From Elymus sibiricus (Eukaryota > Streptophyta > Magnoliopsida > Poales > Poaceae), in the NCBI GenBank assembly GCA_039707655.1, contig CM077667.1:542480222-542544221 (forward strand): a stretch of 64,000 bases of DNA, given 5' to 3'. Within the stretch, counting starts at the first letter, position 1. Each line of letters starts with the position of its first letter. Of the stretch, positions 35,052 through 48,900 are shown one piece after another. Made by a program: the position numbers and the translations under genes. The notes under the pieces are model-generated. The model was not told the origin of the DNA and did no database searches. It saw only the letters and a program-made list of their open reading frames with translations.

Positions 35052-36242
35052 ATGAAATCGTCAGATGACGACGATAGGATCCAAGCATGTGAACTCTGCG
35101 GCGAAGATAAGGGTCTTTGCGACCAGCCTGGGCTGTGAGACGATAGGTTCTTCACAATCAAGCTGGACGATACCTTCGATGTTTTTACGGTATGCAACAA
35201 TGACAAGTGTTTTTTCGTAATTAAGCATGACTTCTGTTTCTTTGCTTCAACGTGTAATTTCTATTTTATACAATTCGTCTAGTTCATCCCCTGTCATGCA
35301 AGACGGTATTTCTTGGAGAGGCTCGATTTCGAAGAGCACGAGAGTTTCGAGACGAGGAGAGCCAACCTGAGGACTAAACATGGTCACACATTTCTGGTCA
35401 AAGTAATGAATGCAGTTAATAACACAGAATTAGGCTGCTCAAATTGGGATGCTCTAGCCAAGGCATATGGACTTCAGGAGGATATGGAAATAACCTTCGA
35501 TCTTCGTCCTGAAGATCATATTGAAGGTAATATCGACATTTGGGTGGATGTCGATAGGCTTCCAGTTTTACCTCCATGTGAGTTTGTCAACCATATTTGT
35601 CAAGTAATTTGCATTCGATATTTAAAAATAGTTGGTGTTCATCCATACTGAATTTGTTAATTTATAATTTACAACTTATTTCGTTTCTTCAAGTGAAACA
35701 CGGAAAATAATTGACAAGACACACTACACTTATGGATCACATCTAACTTGGGAGGAGAAGGATGTTCTTATCAACTTTGTTGTTGGTGTCCTGGTTGGTA
35801 GGGACAACTTCCCGTATAATTTGGGAACTGTCCCAAATTATACATTTTACATGCCACTAGTGCATAGGTTAAGGGCGGATGACATTCGCCGAAATATCTT
35901 GGTAAGAGTTGCTAATTAAGTACACTACTATTACGTAAAGGGTGTTGATTACATTGCTAACTAGGCTACTATTATGTTCTTCGACAGAAACTGCCAAATG
36001 ATGTTGTGCCTCTGTTGATGCAAGCCGAAGGTTCTATGACAATTAAAAGCCCTATGAGGCCCGACTTCTCTTTTCCATACTCGACTGAGCGCAAACCACC
36101 AAGACGGCTCCAAATTGAAGCATGGGGAGAAATAAAGAAGGATCTCAAGCCACAAGTTGGAGACCGTTGGATCTCTTTGCTTCATCATGGAGACATAGGT
36201 GTTATTCTGTTTTATGTCATTTTACCTAGGAGGGAGGACTAG
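35052..36242 (+). pseudogene. Second gene of element A, uncertain B3-like protein, one stop
   Basis: Probable exons: 35052-35189, 35283-35577, about 35695-35901 and 35988-36242. The start is MKSSDDDDRIQACELCGEDKG, with a possible short zinc-type CxxC pair. The second exon has SNWDALAKAYGLQEDM and DIWVDVDRLPVLPP; the last exon has RPPRRLQIEAWGEIKKDL-type sequence and GDRWISLLHHGDIGVILF. Its hydrophobic and basic spacing recalls plant B3 DNA-binding folds, but I do not firmly recognise the family. Lesions are an in-frame TGA at 35136-35138 and a phase mismatch at the 35577/35695 junction. It occupies the position where elements B and C carry the Ulp1-like gene, so related CACTA elements swap their second gene. 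Confidence 0.5.
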
Positions 36243-36479
36243 GTCCTATGAGAGAGAAGTTTTTCTGGTTCATATTAACTTGCATGATCGATTAGGATGA
36301 TTATTATTATGATGTTTTTTTGTTTTATGAGATTTTAACTTGGTATGATTAAGATGATGATGAGTTGTTAGATGAGTAAGATGATGATGAGTTATATGAC
36401 ATATATTTGATTAAAGTTGATGGTTGCAAGTGATCATGTTGAATTAGAGGAAAAAATTAAATGGAAAACACAAAATGAA
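36243..36479. other. 3' flank of element A second gene
   Basis: AT-rich 3' untranslated sequence with ATGATGATGAG-type degeneracy and no ORF of note. Confidence 0.5.
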
Positions 36480-37069
36480 AATGAAAAATAAACAATGAAG
36501 CCTTAACCGCTAAACCCGGACTAAAGGCTTGGACCCTTCAGTCCCTATACATTAGTCCCGGTTGGGGAACCGGGACTAAAGGCCCTTCCCAACCAGGATT
36601 TTTGCTTCAGGAGGTCATAGCTCCCGGCGGAGAATTCCATTTCAAGATGTAATGATCTGCAAATGTAGGAGAAATTGTATATACCAAATTGCATATATAT
36701 GTGTGTATGCATGGTCGTACGAGAAATTCTATGATATATGATTGGTTACGAGAAATTCTATTATATATGCATAACGTACACATTATGTAGTAGCGTAAAA
36801 TATGTTTGAAATGAAAAATAAAATAAATAGAAAACACAAAATGAAAAGGAAAAGCAAACAATAAAGCCAAAAAATTTAGTCCCGGTTGGTCTCACCAACC
36901 GGGACTAAAGGTCCCCGGCTCACCGCGGCCGCAGCCGGCCACGTGGCCGGTATTTAGTTCCGGTTCCTGGCCAACCGGGACTAAAGGGGGGGGGGGCTTT
37001 AGTCCCGGTTGGGGAACCAGTACTAAAGGCCCTTCCCAACCGGGACTAGTGGCTGGTTCTGCACTAGTG
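36480..37069. repeat. Right terminal region of element A
   Basis: TAGTCCCGGTTGGGGAACCGGGACTAAAGG-type inverted motifs occur at 36555-36585, 36877-36910 and 36995-37047, ending in TTCTGCACTAGTG at 37069. The AT-rich filler (GAGAAATTCTATGATATATG units near 36720-36770) matches the element C end at 54290-54430, confirming a shared family. Confidence 0.75.
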
Positions 37070-37545
37070 TTTATTAGAGCCAACCGCGTGGCCGCGTCAG
37101 CGCACGAGGCGTGGACGGTGGCCTCGACGGTGAGGTGCTCCTCCAAGATCTAGGGGTCGGCATGCATTGAATCTATCGCTGCCTCATCTGCGTGTGCAGC
37201 TGCGATTTGCTTCTCCGCTGCCAAATGCTCATTGAGACCCTGGCTATACTGTGTGCACCATGGCTTTCGACGGCGATTATTTGAAGGATGGGGCGGTGAT
37301 TTGGGTGGAAGGTGTCGCGCCGGCGGTCGGGCCATGTGGGATGGAGGAGGAGGGGGTGAGGGGGTATTGGGGAGGTATCGATTACCTGACTGGATGGACG
37401 AGGCCGAGCAGCAGGAAGGAGCGTCGCCAGCAAGGAGGCGCTGCTTCAAGCTAGCAGTGAAGGTTTGGACTAGGAAAGGTAGAGGAAAAGGGGGATATGT
37501 GGCTTTTGATTGGTACCAGGGGGCGAGGGAGGTAGATATATCCAC
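37070..37545 (-). pseudogene. Upstream part of element E alanine-rich gene
   Basis: A minus-strand frame open from 37545 encodes a basic/proline-rich start followed by an alanine-rich, helix-forming stretch (HLAAEKQIAAAHADEAAID). It is interrupted by TAG at 37150-37152 and continues in the same frame (LEEHLTVEATVHASCADAA) to the right edge of element A. The frame resumes at 6311, which makes this one ancestral gene. Helical, coiled-coil-like composition with no catalytic motif; function unknown. Similar alanine-rich pseudogenes lie at 38091-38711 and 51765-52319. Confidence 0.55.
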
Positions 37546-38090
37546 GGCAGCCCAAAATTTTCATTCGGTGCAGCGAAAAACTGGCGCGGAAAGCACCATC
37601 AGACACAGTCCCTTATTCAGAACCGTGTGCGATATCAAAACATCACCAACGGTGCCTGTGTTAGACTCCGTGTGTGATGAAACTGAACGTGCAAATTTTT
37701 CAGAATAGTTCTCGTTATCAACACATCACCAACGAAGCCTGTGCTATACCCCGTGTGTGATGAACTTGGACGTGCATATGTTTGTCTCCAAGCTTCCGAC
37801 ATAAGATTGGGTACTACATATCACATGGTTCTTTCCAAAAATTGTTTGTGATGATCTTCAATTTCATTCTCAATTGGAAGATGGAATGGGGACATGGCGG
37901 CAAATTTTGGGTCTGAATTTCCCTAGTTACAGTGGTCATCCACGTTGTCGCATAATTTAACATCAATTGCTAATTTGGGTACTACACAAAAGAGCCTACA
38001 CCACAGCCCGCACTTACTTAATCGAGCAATTAAACAGAGCTGGTTAACCTAAACATTACTCTAACAAAATACCAGCGCTCTAAACAAAGA
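37546..38090 (-). promoter_or_regulatory. Internal subterminal-type repeats of element E
   Basis: Motifs such as CCGTGTGTGATGAA and CATCACCAACG alternate between 37590 and 37860 and match those at the left end of E (4200-4790). By analogy with elements A, B and C this is the promoter region of the minus-strand gene to its left. No ORF with a domain is present. Confidence 0.45.
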
Positions 38091-38711
38091 CTAATGTTCC
38101 GCCTGACGCTCGCCGATCTCCGCCGCATCCTTCGTGACCAGATCGGGCTCGACGACCTCCAGGGGAAGGGGCTCCATGGCATCCATCGCCACATACTCTG
38201 CAAGCATCTCACAGTCCGCGTCCACCATCTCTTTGGAGAAGGCCGCCACGAGTCTGGTGTGGGCAGCCGCCGTCCGGGCATTGACGACCTCCATCTCGGC
38301 AAGGGAGGCTGCCGACGAATGGACGACTGTCCGAGCTCTCTCGGCGATTGACTACTCTTCGGACGTAGGTTGCCGACCGTTGTCGGAGCAGGCCGCTGCT
38401 ATTTGTGCGGTGACCGACTCGAGCTAGGCGTGGGCGGCCTCGGCATAGGCGTGGGCAGCCGCCATCAAGGCTACGACGGCCGTCGAGGAACGGACAGCTG
38501 TTGTGCCGTTCTCGCCATTTGCTATCCCGGTCGCGGATGTTGCTGCCGCCATCTCAGACGCATCATCAGCCCTTTTGGCGGCTGTAGCCACCCTGTCGGA
38601 GACTGCGGCAACGCTCAAGGATGTTGTGAGCGCGTTCATGGCTGATGCAGGCGCGCTCGGGTCGGAGTGGGTCGCCGAAGTTGCCCTCACGACGTGGATC
38701 CACGTCCTCAT
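38091..38711 (-). pseudogene. Alanine-rich helical protein pseudogene in element E
   Basis: One minus-strand frame from 38711 to 38091 carries repeated alanine-rich helix segments (AAVSDRVATAAKRADDASEM, then MAAAHAYAEAAHA) and ends KDAAEIGERQAEH. It is broken by two in-frame TAGs (near 38424 and 38352). A different frame is open upstream to 38886. Unknown function; composition and position resemble the other two alanine-rich pseudogenes of E. Confidence 0.5.
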
Positions 38712-38901
38712 CTTTCACCGGCGGCGCTTGAACAGTAGAGTTGTCTGGGAGAACACGTGTGACTATGTGGTTCACGCGCCGGCGGTGTACAGGAGCTTCC
38801 GGCCTAAGCCATATATGAGAATTGTCCCAAGATATTTTTATACGACATCGCACACGTTTCATGATCAAGAACTGTTTGGATGGCAATACATTTATCTGCA
38901 G

Positions 38902-39927
38902 TGAACGTGCAACTATAGGAGTGTCTGTTAAATATGGATTTATTCAGGGTTGTTTAGGCCCTTTTAAACATTTAAAGAGTTTTTATGACATTTCATGTGC
39001 ATACTTCAAATTTGAACTGCAGTTAAGCACATACTAGAGTGCACCTGAATGGGTTGAAAATAATCTATGTGTCACTGGATACATCTTTTGGTCCAATGCA
39101 AGAAATGGAAATTAAACGAATTCCAAACCTCTCGTTATTTTGGCTCGGTCGTAGACTTTGAGAAGGTGTTTTTTAAAATTCCAGTAAAACCAAATATCTT
39201 CAGAAATTCATGAAACTTTGCATGGTGTCATGTCATGGCTCATGTGTGTCGTGGTAAAAAAATGCCCACTTCGGGACAAGTTTTGGCACAAACCTCTGAC
39301 AAACCGAAGATTCTCACAAGAAGTCATGTGGTTCCGATAGGGAAAGTTCACATTTTATGTGCGAAACAACATCCGATGTTTCTTCTCGCCTTGAATTTAT
39401 TTCTAGAGTCTCCATAGAGCAACATGAATGTGTCATGCTAACCAATGGAATATTACAGAGTTCATTTGACCTTTTTAGTACATTAATTTAGTTTTCTAGG
39501 CATGTATTGTGCATAATTCAAATTTGAACTACAATCACACGGTCCAGCACATGAAAATAGGTCAAAAAATCATACACGTTTCTCTGGCTGCATGTTTAGG
39601 TCCCACGCAAGAAATGGGAATGAATTTCAAACATATCATCGTCCTGGCTCTACCGCAAACATTGGGAAACTTAGTTTTTAAATTCATGTAAATGCAAACC
39701 TCGACAGAAATTCATGAAATTTGGGCATGGTGTCATCAATTGCCGCGTTGTGTGTGTTATGGTAAAAACAACTGTCCTATTTTGGAAAGGTTTTGGCAGA
39801 AAGCCTCTTACAAACCGGCGATTCTCACAAGAAAGTCGTGTGTTTCGATAGGGAAAGTTCACGTTTTATGTGCGAAACAACATCCGTTGTCTCTTCTTGC
39901 CTTGGATTTATTTCTAGAGTCACCATA
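38902..39927 (+). repeat. Two diverged 0.5-kb monomers left of the 1938-bp array
   Basis: Blocks at about 38902-39417 and 39418-39927 share the order ATTCAAATTTGAACT...CACAAGGTCC...AAATTCATGAAACTT...ACATCCGATG with the monomers inside the 1938-bp units, but are clearly diverged. They look like the ancestral, single-monomer state of the array. Confidence 0.6.
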
Positions 39928-42900
39928 GAGCAACATGACATTCATGCTAAACTATGGATTTTTTCCAGGGTTCGTGAGACCTATTTACTACATCAATTGA
40001 GTTTTCTAGCCGTTTAATATGCATCATTCAAATTTGAACTACAATCACAAGGTCCAGCGCATGAAAAATAGGTTGAAAGAATCATATGCCCTCCCCTGGA
40101 TGCATGCATGTTTAGGACACAAATATTGAGATACTTGGTTTTATCGAATTCCCGTAAATCCAAAACAAGTCAGAAATTCATGAAACTTGGCATGGTGTCG
40201 TGACAAGGGCACACATATCCTGTGGTAAAAAATGTCAAAAATGGACATGTTCTTGCACAACCCCCTTTCAAATCGGAGCTCCTCACAAGAAGCTTTGTGG
40301 TTTCGATAGGGAACATATTATATATGCATGTCACATATGCTGGTGAAAAGACATCCGATGCCTCTTCTCTCCTTGATTTTTTTAAAGAAACAACACACAC
40401 ATCTACGTGCGAAGTGCAACAATATGAATAAATTAAGGTATCATCTGGCTTTTAAATACATTAATTGAGTTTTTGGTGCATTATATAATGTGCATAATTC
40501 AAATTTGATCTCCAATCACAAGGTCCGGGGCCACAAAATCGGTTGAAAAATCATATATGTGTCCCTAAATGCATGTGTTAGCTAGGTCACATGCAAGAAA
40601 TGAGAACGAATTTCAAACATCTCAGCATGTTGGCTCGACCACAAACATTGAGAAACTTGGTTTTTAAATTTTCGTAAATCCAAAACTCCGTCAGAAATTC
40701 ATGAAACTAGGAATGGTGTCATGACAAGTCACACATATGACGTGGTAAAAAATAATATCAACTTGGACATGTTTTGTCACAAGACTATTACAAACAGGAG
40801 CTTCTCACACAATAAGCTACGTGGTGCTGATAGGGAAAATATGCATGCCACATCTGCGGGTGAAACGACATCCGATGCCTCTCCTCTTCTTGGTATTTTT
40901 CTAGAAACAACATAAAGCAATAGGTGTTTGCTGCAAAAATATGAAATTATTAAGGGTTCGTACGGCTTTTTTATAAACCAATTGAGTTTTATGTGCATTT
41001 AATATACATAATTCAAATATGAGCTACAGTCACAAGGTATATGTTGGGCAGGGCCTCATCATATAAAGCACAAATGTGCTTTGTTATTTTTTAGTGTCCA
41101 CTTTGAGAGAAAGAGCAAGCATTATTGATAGCCAACAAAGGGATTTTGGCACAAAATCTGTCACGTTACCATCGCAAACGGGCGTATTATTTATAATTCG
41201 TGGACGTTCTACATACCATTTACATGCTGCCATATGTCGCTCTCTGTATTCGCAAGGAGGTAGTGTGCAGAGAGGTGTTTAAGTAGACGGATGGCGTGCG
41301 AGCAGTGTCCTCTGCACGCTCATCAGGGAGACGTGTCCTTTGGCAGTCATCAAAGACGTTTCAGACTGAATACCCGTATGCCTACCGAGGGCAAAGGTTC
41401 CTTCCCTACTAAGCCAAGCAAAAATGTGGCGCGAAGGAATTTTTTCACTGCGTCATCGCAAACGGTTGTGAATAATGACCCGTGTGCCCTTACCAATGCT
41501 AGTGCTAACTGCTAAGGTCGCCATGTATGCAAAAAAATCTGATATGGGAAGGTAATTAAGAGGAGAGATATGAGTTTTCTGACCACAAGAAGAAACAATG
41601 CCAAGCGCGTGAACCTTGGCAAAACAATTAAATGAAGGAAACTCATCAATGCATGCAAGAGTTTGGTTGCTAAATTATTAAATGAAGGGACATTAGCAAC
41701 AATGCATTGTGGACTTGGGTAGATCTTCATTTGTTAAACTGGAAACACTGTCATTTGTCAATTTTTGCAGGAACAAAATCACTATTACGGTGCACTTTTG
41801 CAACTGAAATTCAGCAACATGACATTCATGCTAAACTATGGATTTTTTACATGGTTCGTGAGACCTATTTACTACATCAATTGAGTTTTCTAGCCGTTTA
41901 ATATGCATCATTCAAATTTGAACTACAATCACAAGGTCGAGCGCATGAAAAATAGGTTGAAAGAATCGTATGCCCTCCCCTGGATGCATGCATGTTTAGG
42001 TCACACACAAGAAATGGGAATGGATTTCAAACATCTCATTGTTTGTTGGCTCGGACGCAAATATTGAGATACTTGGTTTTATCGAATTCCCGTAAATCCA
42101 AAACAAGTCATAAATTCATGAAACTTGGCATGGTGTCGTGACAAGGGCACACATATCCTGTGGTAACAAATGTCAAAAATGGACATGTTCTTGCACAATC
42201 CCCTTTCAAATCGGAGCTCCTCACAAGAAGCTTTGTGGTTTCGATAGGGAACATATTATATATGCATGTCACATATGCTGGTGAAAAGACATCCGATGCC
42301 TCTTCTCTCCTTGATTTTTTTAAAGAAACAACACACACATCTACGTGCGAAGTGCAACAATATGAATAAATTAAGGGATCATCTGGCTTTTAAATACATT
42401 AATTGAGTTTTTGGTGCATTATATAATGTGCATAATTCAAATTTGATCTCCAATCACAAGGTCCGGGGCCACAAAATCGGTTGAAAAATCATATATGTGT
42501 CCCTAAATGCATGTATTAGCTAGGTCACATGCAAGAAATGAGAACGAATTTCAAACATCTCAGCATGTTGGCTCGACCACAACCATTGAGAAACTTGGTT
42601 TTTAAATTTTCGTAAATCCAAAACTCCGTCAGAAATTCATGAAACTAGGAATGGTGTCATGACAAGTCACACATATGACGTGGTAAAAAATAATATCAAC
42701 TTGGACATGTTTTGTCACAAGACTATTACAAACCGGAGCTTCTCACACAATAAGCTACATGGTGCTGATAGGGAAAATATGCATGCCACATCTGCGGGTG
42801 AAACGACATCCGATGCCTCTCCTCTTCTTGATATTTTTCTAGAAACAACATAAAGCAATAGGTGTTTGCGGCAAAAATATGAAATTATTAAGGGTTCATG

Positions 42901-45900
42901 CGGCTTTTTTATAAACCAATTGAGTTTTATGTGCATTTAATATACATAATTCAAATATGAGCTACAGTCACAAGGTATATGTTGGGCAGGGCCGCGTCAT
43001 ATAAAGCACAAATGTGCTTTGTTATTTTTTAGTGTCCACTTTGAGAGAAAGAGCAAGCATTATTGATAGCCAACAAAGGCATTTTGGAACAAAATCTGTC
43101 ACGTTACCATCGCAAACGGGCGTATTATTTATAATTCGTGGACGTTCTACATACCATTTACGTGCTGCCATATGTCGCGCTCTGTATTGGCAAGGAGGTA
43201 GTGTGCAGAGAGGTGTTTAAGTAGACGGATGGCGTGCGAGCAGTGTCCTCTTCACGCTCATCAGGGAGACGTGTCCTTTGGCAGTCATCAAAGACGTTTC
43301 AGACTGAATACCCGTATGCCTACCGAGGGCAAAGGTTCCTTCCCTACTAAGCCAAGCAAAAATGTGGCGCGAAGGAATTTTTTCACTGCGTCATCGCAAA
43401 CGGTTGTGAATAATGACCCGTGTGCCCTTACCAATGCTAGTGCTAACTGCTAAGGTCGCCATGTATGCAAAAAAATCTGATATGGGAAGGTAATTAAGAG
43501 GAGAGATATGAGTTTTCTGACCACAAGAAGAAACAATGCCAAGCGCGTGAACCTTGGCAAAACAATTAAATGAAGGAAACTCATCAATGCATGCAAGAGT
43601 TTGGTTGCTAAATTATTAAATGAAGGGACATTAGCAACAATGCATTGTGGACTTGGGTAGATCTTCATTTGTTAAACTGGAAACACTGTCATTTGTCAAT
43701 TTTTGCAGGAACAAAATCACTATTACGGTGCACTTTTGCAACTGAAATTCAGCAACATGACATTCATGCTAAACTATGGATTTTTTACATGGTTCGTGAG
43801 ACCTATTTACTACATCAATTGAGTTTTCTAGCCGTTTAATATGCATCATTCAAATTTGAACTACAATCACAAGGTCGAGCGCATGAAAAATAGGTTGAAA
43901 GAATCGTATGCCCTCCCCTGGATGCATGCATGTTTAGGTCACACACAAGAAATGGGAATGGATTTCAAACATCTCATTGTTTGTTGGCTCGGACGCAAAT
44001 ATTGAGATACTTGGTTTTATCGAATTCCCGTAAATCCAAAACAAGTCATAAATTCATGAAACTTGGCATGGTGTCGTGACAAGGGCACACATATCCTGTG
44101 GTAACAAATGTCAAAAATGGACATGTTCTTGCACAATCCCCTTTCAAATCGGAGCTCCTCACAAGAAGCTTTGTGGTTTCGATAGGGAACATATTATATA
44201 TGCATGTCACATATGCTGGTGAAAAGACATCCGATGCCTCTTCTCTCCTTGATTTTTTTAAAGAAACAACACACACATCTACGTGCGAAGTGCAACAATA
44301 TGAATAAATTAAGGGATCATCTGGCTTTTAAATACATTAATTGAGTTTTTGGTGCATTATATAATGTGCATAATTCAAATTTGATCTCCAATCACAAGGT
44401 CCGGGGCCACAAAATCGGTTGAAAAATCATATATGTGTCCCTAAATGCATGTATTAGCTAGGTCACATGCAAGAAATGAGAACGAATTTCAAACATCTCA
44501 GCATGTTGGCTCGACCACAACCATTGAGAAACTTGGTTTTTAAATTTTCGTAAATCCAAAACTCCGTCAGAAATTCATGAAACTAGGAATGGTGTCATGA
44601 CAAGTCACACATATGACGTGGTAAAAAATAATATCAACTTGGACATGTTTTGTCACAAGACTATTACAAACCGGAGCTTCTCACACAATAAGCTACATGG
44701 TGCTGATAGGGAAAATATGCATGCCACATCTGCGGGTGAAACGACATCCGATGCCTCTCCTCTTCTTGATATTTTTCTAGAAACAACATAAAGCAATAGG
44801 TGTTTGCGGCAAAAATATGAAATTATTAAGGGTTCATGCGGCTTTTTTATAAACCAATTGAGTTTTATGTGCATTTAATATACATAATTCAAATATGAGC
44901 TACAGTCACAAGGTATATGTTGGGCAGGGCCGCGTCATATAAAGCACAAATGTGCTTTGTTATTTTTTAGTGTCCACTTTGAGAGAAAGAGCAAGCATTA
45001 TTGATAGCCAACAAAGGCATTTTGGAACAAAATCTGTCACGTTACCATCGCAAACGGGCGTATTATTTATAATTCGTGGACGTTCTACATACCATTTACG
45101 TGCTGCCATATGTCGCGCTCTGTATTGGCAAGGAGGTAGTGTGCAGAGAGGTGTTTAATTAGACGGATGGCGTGCGAGCAGTGTCCTCTTCACGCTCATC
45201 AGGGAGACGTGTCCTTTGGCAGTCATCAAAGACGTTTCAGACTGAATACCCGTATGCCTACCGAGGGCAAAGGTTCCTTCCCTACTAAGCCAAGCAAAAA
45301 TGTGGCGCGAAGGAATTTTTTCACTGCGTCATCGCAAACGGTTGTGAATAATGACCCGTGTGCCCTTACCAATGCTAGTGCTAACTGCTAAGGTCGCCAT
45401 GTATGCAAAAAAATCTGATATGGGAAGGTAATTAAGAGGAGAGATATGAGTTTTCTGACCACAAGAAGAAACAATGCCAAGCGCGTGAACCTTGGCAAAA
45501 CAATTAAATGAAGGAAACTCATCAATGCATGCAAGAGTTTGGTTGCTAAATTATTAAATGAAGGGACATTAGCAACAATGCATTGTGGACTTGGGTAGAT
45601 CTTCATTTGTTAAACTGGAAACACTGTCATTTGTCAATTTTTGCAGGAACAAAATCACTATTACGGTGCACTTTTGCAACTGAAATTCAGCAACATGACA
45701 TTCATGCTAAACTATGGATTTTTTACATGGTTCGTGAGACCTATTTACTACATCAATTGAGTTTTCTAGCCGTTTAATATGCATCATTCAAATTTGAACT
45801 ACAATCACAAGGTCGAGCGCATGAAAAATAGGTTGAAAGAATCGTATGCCCTCCCCTGGATGCATGCATGTTTAGGTCACACACAAGAAATGGGAATGGA

Positions 45901-48900
45901 TTTCAAACATCTCATTGTTTGTTGGCTCGGACGCAAATATTGAGATACTTGGTTTTATCGAATTCCCGTAAATCCAAAACAAGTCAGAAATTCATGAAAC
46001 TTGGCATGGTGTCGTGACAAGGGCACACATATCCTGTGGTAACAAATGTCAAAAATGGACATGTTCTTGCACAATCCCCTTTCAAATCGGAGCTCCTCAC
46101 AAGAAGCTTTGTGGTTTCGATAGGGAACATATTATATATGCATGTCACATATGCTGGTGAAAAGACATCCGATGCCTCTTCTCTCCTTGATTTTTTTAAA
46201 GAAACAACACACACATCTACGTGCGAAGTGCAACAATATGAATAAATTAAGGGATCATCTGGCTTTTAAATACATTAATTGAGTTTTTGGTGCATTATAT
46301 AATGTGCATAATTCAAATTTGATCTCCAATCACAAGGTCCGGGGCCACAAAATCGGTTGAAAAATCATATATGTGTCCCTAAATGCATGTATTAGCTAGG
46401 TCACATGCAAGAAATGAGAACGAATTTCAAACATCTCAGCATGTTGGCTCGACCACAACCATTGAGAAACTTGGTTTTTAAATTTTCGTAAATCCAAAAC
46501 TCCGTCAGAAATTCATGAAACTAGGAATGGTGTCATGACAAGTCACACATATGACGTGGTAAAAAATAATATCAACTTGGACATGTTTTGTCACAAGACT
46601 ATTACAAACCGGAGCTTCTCACACAATAAGCTACATGGTGCTGATAGGGAAAATATGCATGCCACATCTGCGGGTGAAACGACATCCGATGCCTCTCCTC
46701 TTCTTGATATTTTTCTAGAAACAACATAAAGCAATAGGTGTTTGCGGCAAAAATATGAAATTATTAAGGGTTCATGCGGCTTTTTTATAAACCAATTGAG
46801 TTTTATGTGCATTTAATATACATAATTCAAATATGAGCTACAGTCACAAGGTATATGTTGGGCAGGGCCGCGTCATATAAAGCACAAATGTGCTTTGTTA
46901 TTTTTTAGTGTCCACTTTGAGAGAAAGAGCAAGCATTATTGATAGCCAACAAAGGCATTTTGGAACAAAATCTGTCACGTTACCATCGCAAACGGGCGTA
47001 TTATTTATAATTCGTGGACGTTCTACATACCATTTACGTGCTGCCATATGTCGCGCTCTGTATTGGCAAGGAGGTAGTGTGCAGAGAGGTGTTTAATTAG
47101 ACGGATGGCGTGCGAGCAGTGTCCTCTTCACGCTCATCAGGGAGACGTGTCCTTTGGCAGTCATCAAAGACGTTTCAGACTGAATACCCGTATGCCTACC
47201 GAGGGCAAAGGTTCCTTCCCTACTAAGCCAAGCAAAAATGTGGCGCGAAGGAATTTTTTCACTGCGTCATCGCAAACGGTTGTGAATAATGACCCGTGTG
47301 CCCTTACCAATGCTAGTGCTAACTGCTAAGGTCGCCATGTATGCAAAAAAATCTGATATGGGAAGGTAATTAAGAGGAGAGATATGAGTTTTCTGACCAC
47401 AAGAAGAAACAATGCCAAGCGCGTGAACCTTGGCAAAACAATTAAATGAAGGAAACTCATCAATGCATGCAAGAGTTTGGTTGCTAAATTATTAAATGAA
47501 GGGACATTAGCAACAATGCATTGTGGACTTGGGTAGATCTTCATTTGTTAAACTGGAAACACTGTCATTTGTCAATTTTTGCAGGAACAAAATCACTATT
47601 ACGGTGCACTTTTGCAACTGAAATTCAGCAACATGACATTCATGCTAAACTATGGATTTTTTACAGGGTTCGTGAGACCTATTTACTACATCAATTGAGT
47701 TTTCTAGCCGTTTAATATGCATCATTCAAATTTGAACTACAATCACAAGGTCGAGCGCATGAAAAATAGGTTGAAAGAATCGTATGCCCTCCCCTGGATG
47801 CATGCATGTTTAGGTCACACACAAGAAATGGGAATGGATTTCAAACATCTCATTGTTTGTTGGCTCGGACGCAAATATTGAGATACTTGGTTTTATCGAA
47901 TTCCCGTAAATCCAAAACAAGTCAGAAATTCATGAAACTTGGCATGGTGTCGTGACAAGGGCACACATATCCTGTGGTAACAAATGTCAAAAATGGACAT
48001 GTTCTTGCACAATCCCCTTTCAAATCGGAGCTCCTCACAAGAAGCTTTGTGGTTTCGATAGGGAACATATTATATATGCATGTCACATATGCTGGTGAAA
48101 AGACATCCGATGCCTCTTCTCTCCTTGATTTTTTTAAAGAAACAACACACACATCTACGTGCGAAGTGCAACAATATGAATAAATTAAGGGATCATCTGG
48201 CTTTTAAATACATTAATTGAGTTTTTGGTGCATTATATAATGTGCATAATTCAAATTTGATCTCCAATCACAAGGTCCGGGGCCACAAAATCGGTTGAAA
48301 AATCATATATGTGTCCCTAAATGCATGTATTAGCTAGGTCACATGCAAGAAATGAGAACGAATTTCAAACATCTCAGCATGTTGGCTCGACCACAACCAT
48401 TGAGAAACTTGGTTTTTAAATTTTCGTAAATCCAAAACTCCGTCAGAAATTCATGAAACTAGGAATGGTGTCATGACAAGTCACACATATGACGTGGTAA
48501 AAAATAATATCAACTTGGACATGTTTTGTCACAAGACTATTACAAACCGGAGCTTCTCACACAATAAGCTACATGGTGCTGATAGGGAAAATATGCATGC
48601 CACATCTGCGGGTGAAACGACATCCAATGCCTCTCCTCTTCTTGATATTTTTCTAGAAACAACATAAAGCAATAGGTGTTTGCGGCAAAAATATGAAATT
48701 ATTAAGGGTTCATGCGGCTTTTTTATAAACCAATTGAGTTTTATGTGCATTTAATATACATAATTCAAATATGAGCTACAGTCACAAGGTATATGTTGGG
48801 CAGGGCCGCGTCATATAAAGCACAAATGTGCTTTGTTATTTTTTAGTGTCCACTTTGAGAGAAAGAGCAAGCATTATTGATAGCCAACAAAGGCATTTTG

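Larger units (their letters stand above)
6312..37069 (+). mobile_element. CACTA element A, 30.8 kb including nested insertions
   Basis: The left end CACTAGTAAAAAACTGGCC (6312) pairs with the right end, whose reverse complement begins CACTAGTGCAGAACCAGCC (37069). The 3-bp target duplication TTT lies at 6309-6311 and 37070-37072. Both ends carry TAGTCCCGGTT palindromes. Its own sequence is 6312-10196, 27979-28654 and 34893-37069, about 6.7 kb; the rest is nested elements D and G. The boundary call is strengthened because removing the element restores a disrupted E reading frame. The TNP2 catalytic region is missing, so the element is non-autonomous. Confidence 0.85.
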
